Of a stretch of DNA of 64,000 bases, positions 56,990-64,000 are shown one piece after another (the stretch's first letter is position 1; every line of letters begins with the position of its first letter). The notes below the pieces were generated by a model. That model was not told the origin of the DNA, ran no database searches, and was given only the letters and a program-made list of their open reading frames with translations. Made by a program: the position numbers and the translations under genes. Source of the stretch: Hormiphora californensis (taxonomy: Eukaryota > Ctenophora > Tentaculata > Cydippida > Pleurobrachiidae); the NCBI GenBank assembly GCA_020137815.1, contig CM035354.1, positions 6,276,015 to 6,340,014 of the forward strand. The letters are read 5' to 3'.

Positions 56990-58500
56990 AGTGACTGGAA
57001 ATTAAGTGAGTTTACAGGTCGGTAGTTACCGCGACTGATACACCGCATATCCGTGTCCTCAAGGGTTGAGTGAGGGTGTTGGAAGATGAAGTTACCCCAT
57101 ATCACGATTGTCCCCTTATTCGTCCTTGCATTTTCCAGATGATCATACTTCACACCCCTTTCTGTGGAAATGAGGGTGGATACCCGATAGCTACGGTTCT
57201 ACTCCCCTTCGCCCTGAACCATTCCAGGCGTCAGTCGTTGAGCTGAGATTAATTTCCTAGGCAGCCCACGGAGATTAGGAAACGGACCGCAGATGACGGG
57301 CAACATTGCTATCGACTTAACGTTAGGGGTCATTCCCTATGAGTGTGAAAAAGGAATGCGCCCGTGACCTACGCGAACGCTTGAATCAAGCGAAAACGGG
57401 TCCTAGGTACGGCACTGTAGATGTTGAACGGGCAAGACGGACCGATGATCCTTCCACCTGGCCATCGAACATACCTGGTATGGAGCGAAGCAATTTAGAG
57501 GATCCAAAGACTTACACAGGTCAAACCGTTAGCTAGGTGGTCTGAGACCTCGGTGGATTGTCATGATCGCACTAGCTGGGGTTAAGTGGATGGGCTCATG
57601 CGCCCTGACCAACGTGGCCTACTCCCCGTCGTTGATCCCTTGGGCCCACGGAAGAGATCGGGTATGTTTCAGGACAGAAAGGACGGAGTTCAACGGTCTT
57701 TCACTGGATACGCCAATTGGTGACCCGGAAGTCGGGTGGAATGTCATTACTTCCTCGGCCCTTGAAATTTATCAACCCGGCTCTCTAATGGCTGATTGGC
57801 CTCTTCTGAATTGAGTTTAAGGGAACCCCTACCAGGTGGTTTGTTCATTCTAACAGGTCAGAGAAACTACCAGCTTGGAACGGTTGCTTTGCGGTGGCAA
57901 CAAACTTGGATATCTGGCGGAATGTGTGGCTAACAATACTACCGGTATATATAAACTGCCCATCCAACTTCAACTACAATGGCTGATTTGAATCAGGCTC
58001 CTCGCAACACCCTCATCTCCTAATGCTGGAATTACAAGCCGTGTAGCTGCACATGAGAGGAGTAACAACTTACCAGGCTGAGTAGCTTAGTCGCGACGGG
58101 AAGGCTGAGACAGATAGGGGGGTTGCACAAACCGTATAGATGGTGGATCTGTAGCAGTTCAAATTAAAGACTGCCAGAATTGAGCTAACTCACACGATCT
58201 CTCGTGCTCTTCTGTGGATTTTTGAGTTGTAGTGGAGGATGAGGACTTTAATCTGTTTCCGACACGTACGGAGTATTTTGTGAACGAGTCAGGGGTCCAC
58301 ACACATTCGGTAACCTAATCGCGGATTCTAGGATACATACAACGTAAAGACCAAACAGCCACAAGTCTAATTAATTCCTAGATCTGCTTCGTACCATCCA
58401 TTAACCGTACACTTTTTAACAAGTACCTTGTAACTAATATGGGTGACTTATTGAATTGATATTTTGCCGTTTCGTAGCACTGATGATGTTAGTTGCTTTC
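56990..58500. other. Unassigned sequence downstream of the FMO break
   Basis: Two adjacent plus-strand frames (57339-57536, 65 codons; 57563-57814, 83 codons) have no motif I recognise. No FMO exon, inverted repeat or tandem repeat seen. Confidence 0.4.
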
Positions 58501-58544
58501 AGCTAATCAGTGTCCAATTTCCCCTATCCTTTCCTACCCACCCT

Positions 58545-59055
58545 CTGGACCATCAAACCATGCTTAGTGCTCCCTCCAGTTTCAACCAATATAAAATGAA
58601 AGGTAAACAATATGTTTCCATCTCAGAAACCACTCGCTCACATGCAATAATATGCTACTGGTAATCAGCGGTTATACATACACACACCCCCCATATCCAA
58701 TCCGGTGGAAGAACCCAATTCAACTACTTGCAAGTTTGCAGAACACAAAAGATTACACGACATATAGTAAGAAGACATCAAATTACCTTCAAATATCCCA
58801 CAACTGCTGATGCAGCTAACTTCCTGAATCTTTATCAGAAAAGCCAGAGAGTATAATTTGTGACATTGCGTCACTTAGATGCCCAAAAAAAGGAAAGATT
58901 GGACGCTGAAAAGCAAAGTATTACACACTCGACATCGTGCGCGAGATCCGAAGATTTCCAAAAGGTAGATGTTGGCGGAGACGCGCAGAACTTCCCGAGA
59001 GGAACAGGACGACACCGCTTATGATCGAAGTGTGGGAGTCTGGCTACTCATAGAT
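58545..59055 (+). pseudogene. Elongin C pseudogene (duplicated locus fragment)
   Basis: 58557-58580 repeats the end of Elongin C exon 1 (atgcttagtgctccctccag), and 58803-58835 repeats the end of exon 2 (gcagctaacttcct). The 3' flank (cgcgagatccgaa ... tctggctact at about 58938-59048) matches the flank of the real gene at 63844-63998. The start of exon 1 and most of exon 2 are unrecognisable. It is a degenerate tandem copy that kept flanking DNA, so it is not a processed copy. Confidence 0.75.
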
Positions 59056-61129
59056 CGTCTGTAAGGGAACGAACAAGGATAGACAACTATCACCTCAAAT
59101 TCCATGAAGTGTTGCTTGAGGTTTAAATGTTCACATGGGCAACACCTCTCAAGGGGGCAGGGCTTCTACAAAGTCCGTAGAGAAACGGTCTCCTCTCCTC
59201 AGTTTAGACTGCTTCACACTCATCGTTTTTCGGTACCTGCTTAAGATCGCTCATCTGTCGCTTGGTACCCGGTGTATCTTCAGTACAGTTTAGCTATGGT
59301 ACCAGTGAAAACTTAGAGCACTTACAGTTGTTGACAAAGCATAAGCCATTTTGAAGACAACAGTGTCAATAGGAGAAGGAGTCCTCCCCACCCTAACGGT
59401 ATCAATACAGTGTCTTTCCCAGTAAATCTAACAAGGAATTGCCACCTTCTAATGTACCCACTTTTTGAAACTCATAAGGGTAAACAATAATCCATATCTT
59501 TAGCATCAACAAGGTTCATCAAGAGCTTTGGTGGAAGAAGTATGAACAGATTTATCCGATAGATTGTCAACTCCATAACCTGTTCAGTCAAAATCTGTTC
59601 ACCTGGAAACCTCAATCAGGTTTGTGCACCTGTAAAACAGGTAGATAACCGAAACCCTTGAGTTCTATGCATTTATAGCCACTCCCCAATTTCTGTGACC
59701 CCGGTTAAAGCTTATCAAATCAGTACTATTTTACTCCGATAAAGTCGTCTTAACACCACACAATCAGAACCTGGAGCGACTAAAGATTCGAGGAGCAGTC
59801 CTGAGGACAAAAGAACCAGCCCACATTCCTGCTCTCTCTCCTTCCATTGTCACATCCACACCAGGGAACCGAGCAACAAATGAGGTTGCTTGAGAGCAGC
59901 TAATTTTACCCATATCAAACGCACAATCCGAAATGATCCTCCACATACAATGTACCAGTTTTTGGACCAATGTTTGGAGCCTGACCCGACATATCAAATG
60001 ATACCTTTCGACTAGTTCCTCCACGTTCACTCTGAATCTGATAATACATTAAAGCTGAGTCTATCAAACTAATACTTTCTTCAACGTCAACAACTGGGGT
60101 CAAAGTCAGCAGGTCCAGAGCACCATCCGAGACTCTAAGAGAGGGATTCAACCTTCCTTGTTCATTTCCTGTAAAAGGTCACAACCCATATTAGAGTCTC
60201 GAACTAGGCATCCTTACCCACCTCGTGAGGTTCAGTAATCTTACTCCGAAGGAACTCGTTGACGCTGGTCAAGTACCTTCTCGACTTTTGCGAACCGTAG
60301 GTTCGATACCGGAGCGTGAGTTAGAATATGCTAACCCTCCCCATGGTTCTTAAGTGGAAAACAGCTTGCTGAATTTTTTCTCACCAGAGTTTGGAAAGAG
60401 GAGAAGTTAAATTTTAACAGAGGCAAAAACTTCATACCTTTAAATCCTTGACACTGGTCCAGGAAAACTCTTACGTCTTGATTCCTCACTATCCTTTTAA
60501 TCTCCCAAAGAGATTCCCAATCCTCGAACAGTATTCCTAACCGAGCCTCAAGATTCCACATCTTACAGCTCCCATGCGTAACAAATTACTGATTTCCAAT
60601 TTACCAGTAAGAGTCCGCAATACTCATCGACTTTACGATCACGGTACCGGTTCAGGTAGTAACTATCACTTTCCCGCAGGTTGGTTTTCGAGGCTTGAGA
60701 CCCTTTAGATTCTTTGGATCTGTTGAGATATTATCTCCTTCTTTGTCAACTCCAAAATTCTACAACATTGACTGCTTCTTCGTGGGGGTTTTAACCCTCA
60801 GCCTCAGAACAAGGAGTTAATGCCTGTCTGACCTCCACTTTCCCAACGCAGCTTTTACAATACTGTTTCCTCCTCATGGGAAGTGTTCCACAAGGTATTA
60901 CTCTAGGTCTTACAGTTGATCTCAGTCCTCAGGGGAGTCACACAATACGATCTAGTTCATCCTTAACGGCCTGTACAACTGGCCACTGATTTAGTCTCTG
61001 TAGTATTGACAGATTTCGGTCCTGATTTTGAGCTGTCCAGGAAACTCACTCGAGACTAGGAATATCGGATGTCATTCCATGTAATCTCCAAGGATTTACC
61101 TTTTCCATGTCCTTCGGGCAAACCCTAGA
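59056..61129. other. Unassigned region with a coding-like minus-strand stretch
   Basis: At about 60160-59764 two overlapping minus-strand frames look protein-like (SLRVSDGALDLLTLTPVVDV and ATSFVARFPGVDVTMEG) but match no family I can name. The rest shows nothing supportable. Decayed downstream parts of the adjacent LINE are possible. Confidence 0.35.
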
Positions 61130-61682
61130 TCAGTGTACTCCACATTGGAGGCTCCAGGAACAGCGAAATTCGAGTCCAGGGTCAGCAGCTTCTGTGAGAA
61201 TTTTCCATCTGCCACTGATTAAAATCACCGTAGAGACCTGTTTTTGACACCAGTTCAGAGAGATAATCCGCGAATTCATCCAGGAACTTCGCCTCAGTAA
61301 ACCGAGCTTTACCCGTATAGGGGGGTCTGTAAATGTTACATAACCGAGTGAGATCAGCACCGTCCCCAATTAAAACCTCCTGTATCTGAAAAGACACAAA
61401 ATTCCGAACAGGTGACAGCCTGACCTTCACTCCATCCCGGTAGAGAATACCAATTCCTCCTCCCGCTCTTTCCGCTCTTGGTGATGAAAAGATATTCCAG
61501 CCATAATCTCGTATCTCCTGAAGTTTAGCTGTATCCGTATTCTTTAGGTATGTTTCCTGAATTAGACATATATCACATTTCTTATCCTCAAGATGTGTAA
61601 TGACCCCAGACGTTTTGTTCTGAATGGAGTGTACATTTAATGTACCGATCCTCCACGTCTCTTTACTTTCAGATCTTCCCAC
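61130..61682 (-). pseudogene. LINE ORF2, endonuclease part only, broken
   Basis: From ATG 61682: TWRIGTLNVHSIQNKTSG, then DICLIQETYL, RAGGGIGILYRDGV, NIYRPPY and YGDFN. These are the ordered motifs of the APE-type endonuclease of non-LTR retrotransposons. The frame ends at about 61182, directly after GDFN. The shifted frame continues with DSNFAVPGASNVEYTD-like residues for a short way. No reverse transcriptase is found, so the copy is dead. It overlaps ORF1 by 46 nt. Confidence 0.8.
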
Positions 61683-62941
61683 GCCCTCGTCAGATAGGAG
61701 TTTTTTCGCTCCTTTGTGACTCCACTTGTGTTCTCCATGAGTCGTCCTCTAGCATTCACATAATGCGGACACAAGTTGCTTGATGCTGGGTGAGATTTCG
61801 CATATCTCTTATCCTCTTTGCTACCTCCAACATCACAGTTGACACACTTCATTCTACCAAGATCATTGTCCTTCTTCGCATTACACTGTCTGGTGTCATG
61901 GTCCCCTGAACAGAATGCACAGGTGGGACTCTTATCTTTGTTAGGACAGTAAACGGATCCTGCAACATGTCCATATCGCTGACAATGGAAGCATTGTGTC
62001 ACATAGAATCTGTCCTTCACAATATGCTGTCGTAGTTTCAGGAAAATCCTGTCTCGGTTGTTGGCAATCATTGTCCGAATTTCGGGTGCAACCTTGATCA
62101 CTGCATACTTCCCTGGGATATTGACGTGTACAACATTGATCGCCTGCCCCGCCTGATGTAGCCTCTTAATTCCCTCATTTTTATCACTAAGGATGGCATC
62201 CATCAGCGCATCCTTGTTCAATAGATCCTGGTCAAGATCAGAAATCATCAGTCGAGGGTCTCTCTTCTTCTGTTTCTCAACTACCGGAGTGACATCCAGA
62301 AAGGGTGATAGAGCCTTCTCTGCCTCCTTCAGATCATCATCAGTCTCAAAGAACAATTGAGTGTGCTTCCTATTCACGGAAGTATCAAGAACAGGAATGT
62401 TCTTCAACGCCTTCTCCACTTTCGATCTCACCACAGTGGTCCATTTCTCCTCACACATAGGGGTCGCTCCTTCATCACTTGTGTCTTTGATATTTACATA
62501 CCGCTTGACAGGGGTTGGTGGTGATGGTTTCTTAGCCAGGTGATCTATACTTCGACTGGTACCACTTCCATTCTCCTCTTGGCTAACTTTCAATATTTCA
62601 CTCACTTTTGGGGCTACAAGTCCAGGGAGGCTATCAATCAGGTCTTGTTTCAGTTTCGAGAAACTGTCCTTCAGGTCATCACACGAGAACGAGACTCCAG
62701 ACTCAGAAGATAGGGTTGCACACCGAGATGTGTCAGGAAGCATGTTGTAGCACATAACAATCATTCTCCATAGGTGTTCTCTGGTAGGTCCATCCGGCGG
62801 GGTCATTCTTCCCTCTTCCAGGCACTTCACCACTGTACTGCCTTTACATCTGTCAGAGAAACTCGTGCCAAGTAACTCACCTTCATAATCTTTCTTCGTT
62901 CGTGTCATTCCATTTCCATACTGGGGTGCCACACCCGACAT
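61637..62941 (-). CDS. LINE ORF1 (gag-like) with zinc knuckles
   Basis: 434 aa from ATG 62941; the frame is open a little further upstream. The N-terminal part is helical, then a domain around VRSKVEKALKNIPVLDTSVN and a putative RNA-binding fold follow (VVEKQKKRDPRLMISDLDQD). Then come zinc knuckles: CFHCQRYGHVAGSVYC, CAFCSGDHDTRQC and a partial CVNCDVGG. This is the gag-like ORF1 of CR1/Jockey-type elements, which packages element RNA. It is unlike the orphan ORF1 at 14139-15068, so two LINE lineages are present. The element is inserted between the Elongin C pseudogene and gene. Confidence 0.8.
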   Translation of the reverse strand: MSGVAPQYGNGMTRTKKDYEGELLGTSFSDRCKGSTVVKCLEEGRMTPPDGPTREHLWRMIVMCYNMLPDTSRCATLSSESGVSFSCDDLKDSFSKLKQDLIDSLPGLVAPKVSEILKVSQEENGSGTSRSIDHLAKKPSPPTPVKRYVNIKDTSDEGATPMCEEKWTTVVRSKVEKALKNIPVLDTSVNRKHTQLFFETDDDLKEAEKALSPFLDVTPVVEKQKKRDPRLMISDLDQDLLNKDALMDAILSDKNEGIKRLHQAGQAINVVHVNIPGKYAVIKVAPEIRTMIANNRDRIFLKLRQHIVKDRFYVTQCFHCQRYGHVAGSVYCPNKDKSPTCAFCSGDHDTRQCNAKKDNDLGRMKCVNCDVGGSKEDKRYAKSHPASSNLCPHYVNARGRLMENTSGVTKERKNSYLTRAWEDLKVKRRGGSVH

Positions 62942-63214
62942 TCTATCCTGTAACAGTGACGCGAGGGACCGCTCCACCAAGATTTGGCTTCCCGGATTTG
63001 ACTCAACGAGGTCTCCTAAGGCTTGCTCAATGTAGAGGGAGACAGGAACACCAGACTTGTCTTGTCTTTAATAAAGAGATGGATTGAGCAGAGCTCTCAG
63101 AAGATTAACGAGGAGTAATTGAACGGAACCTCAAATTAATTTGTTTAAAGTAGTGTTGAAAAGTTTGAAACAAAACACACCTTCTAACCAACCACGTTAC
63201 TCTAGCTACCAATC

Positions 63215-63718
63215 ATGGGTGACACCGAGAATGAATCTGGCCGTGTTGTAGCCACGGATTATGTTAAGTTGGTCAGTAACGATGACCATGAATTCATCCT
63301 GAAACGTTCCCATGCCCTGACCTCCGGAACAATCAAAGCCATGCTTAGTGCTCCCTCCAGCTTCAACAGCAACGAAATGAGCAAGGTAATTAATTAATTG
63401 GGAAATTGGACACAACATTTCTTACGAGGTTCGTTTCTCATTTCTCAAACCCCTCTGCTAAGCCTCCACGCCAAATACTCGTCTCTGTTTTGTTTTCTCG
63501 TGTTAATTCTCTATTGTCAAATGTCCCTTATATATCACACCACCCCCTCTTTCCAGGTCCAGTTCCGAGAGATCCCCTCACACGTACTATGCAAGGTGTG
63601 CATGTATTTCGCCTACAAGAACAGATACACGAATAGCACCAGTGAAATCCCTGAATTCCCTATTGAACCCGAGATCGCCCTGGAACTGCTGATGGCAGCT
63701 AACTTCCTTGATTGCTAA
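63215..63718 (+). CDS. ELOC: Elongin C (ELOC), two exons
   Basis: Adaptor of Elongin BC-Cullin 2/5 ubiquitin ligases (binds VHL/SOCS boxes) and of RNA polymerase II elongation factor SIII. Exons 63215-63385 and 63557-63718 join in phase 0, giving 110 aa (human 112). The sequence is almost invariant: [85 protein letters not shown] at the C-terminus. The start is fixed by family length; a ctctag lies nine bases upstream. Confidence 0.96.
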
Positions 63719-64000
63719 AATAGCCAGATATTATGGGACTGAGTTCTGATGTTTGTTGACATTTGGCGTCTGTCGAGTGAGAAAAAGTAAAATGTTATTT
63801 GTTGAGCGCTTTGAAATGCGAGAAGTGTGTGAGTTGAGCTGAGCGCGAGATCCGAATGAGTTTTTTCTGCAAAGACGTCAGATGTTTTGGCGCGAGATGC
63901 CGCGCAGCGTTACATTCCCGTTGCTATGATGTGAAGGGGCAGCAAGTGGGGCAAGGGCCGCTATGAATCTGATAGTGTGGTGTGATGTCTGGCTACTTCT
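63719..64000 (+). other. Elongin C 3' flank, duplicated at the pseudogene
   Basis: Contains blocks (cgcgagatccgaa, gatgtctggctact) that recur at about 58938-59048. No gene seen before the window ends. Confidence 0.6.

Noticed and set aside
57339-57814. Two frames of 65 and 83 codons
   Set aside because: No motif, no good splice borders joining them, and they sit in the unassigned block after the FMO break. Left as unassigned.

Overview
The window is nuclear DNA of an animal. Genes are split by small GT-AG introns, no gene is bacterial in layout, and several products are metazoan-typical: rhodopsin-class GPCRs, DmX-like/rabconnectin-3, STUB1/CHIP, MATH-BTB proteins, Elongin C. Many short TA-flanked inverted-repeat elements, AG/CT microsatellites and a splice-acceptor-like AG just upstream of most start codons fit an early-branching invertebrate such as a ctenophore or cnidarian. 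The species cannot be named from sequence alone.

Left part (1-22.3 kb): three divergent class A GPCR genes on the plus strand (136-3608, 6199-7516, 17506-18656). On the minus strand a 15-exon gene (22324 down to 8413) encodes the N-terminal propeller region of a DmX-like/rabconnectin-3 protein. Reading phase is continuous across all 15 exons. One GPCR gene lies inside its 7.8-kb intron 11, and the other two lie past its last visible exon, where the missing C-terminal two thirds would have to start. This part also holds an orphan LINE ORF1, a decayed LINE tail and several miniature inverted-repeat elements.

Middle (22.7-42.5 kb): TOM70 (mitochondrial import receptor), then a minus-strand tandem array of five MATH-BTB-BACK genes. 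Three are open and two carry frameshifts. One of the frameshifted copies is a mosaic of its neighbours. An unrecognised 425-aa gene and a cluster of nested or palindromic elements follow, including a 1.2-kb near-perfect palindrome.

Right part (43-64 kb): a probable terminal exon of a serine palmitoyltransferase small subunit, STUB1/CHIP (8 exons), a class I methyltransferase (6 exons), V-ATPase subunit E (6 exons), an AlkB-family DNA repair dioxygenase with a PIP-box-like N-terminus, METTL2-type tRNA m3C methyltransferase, a truncated flavin monooxygenase, an Elongin C pseudogene, a LINE with ORF1 and a broken endonuclease, and intact Elongin C. The AlkB gene and V-ATPase E are 87 nt apart on one strand, and METTL2 and the FMO are 143 nt apart, which looks operon-like.

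Functional themes are ubiquitin ligases and adaptors (CHIP, MATH-BTB, Elongin C), V-ATPase and its assembly factor (subunit E, DmX-like), and TPR co-chaperones (TOM70, CHIP). Exon limits were set by hand from GT/AG sites, phase and remembered family sequence. No database search was run.
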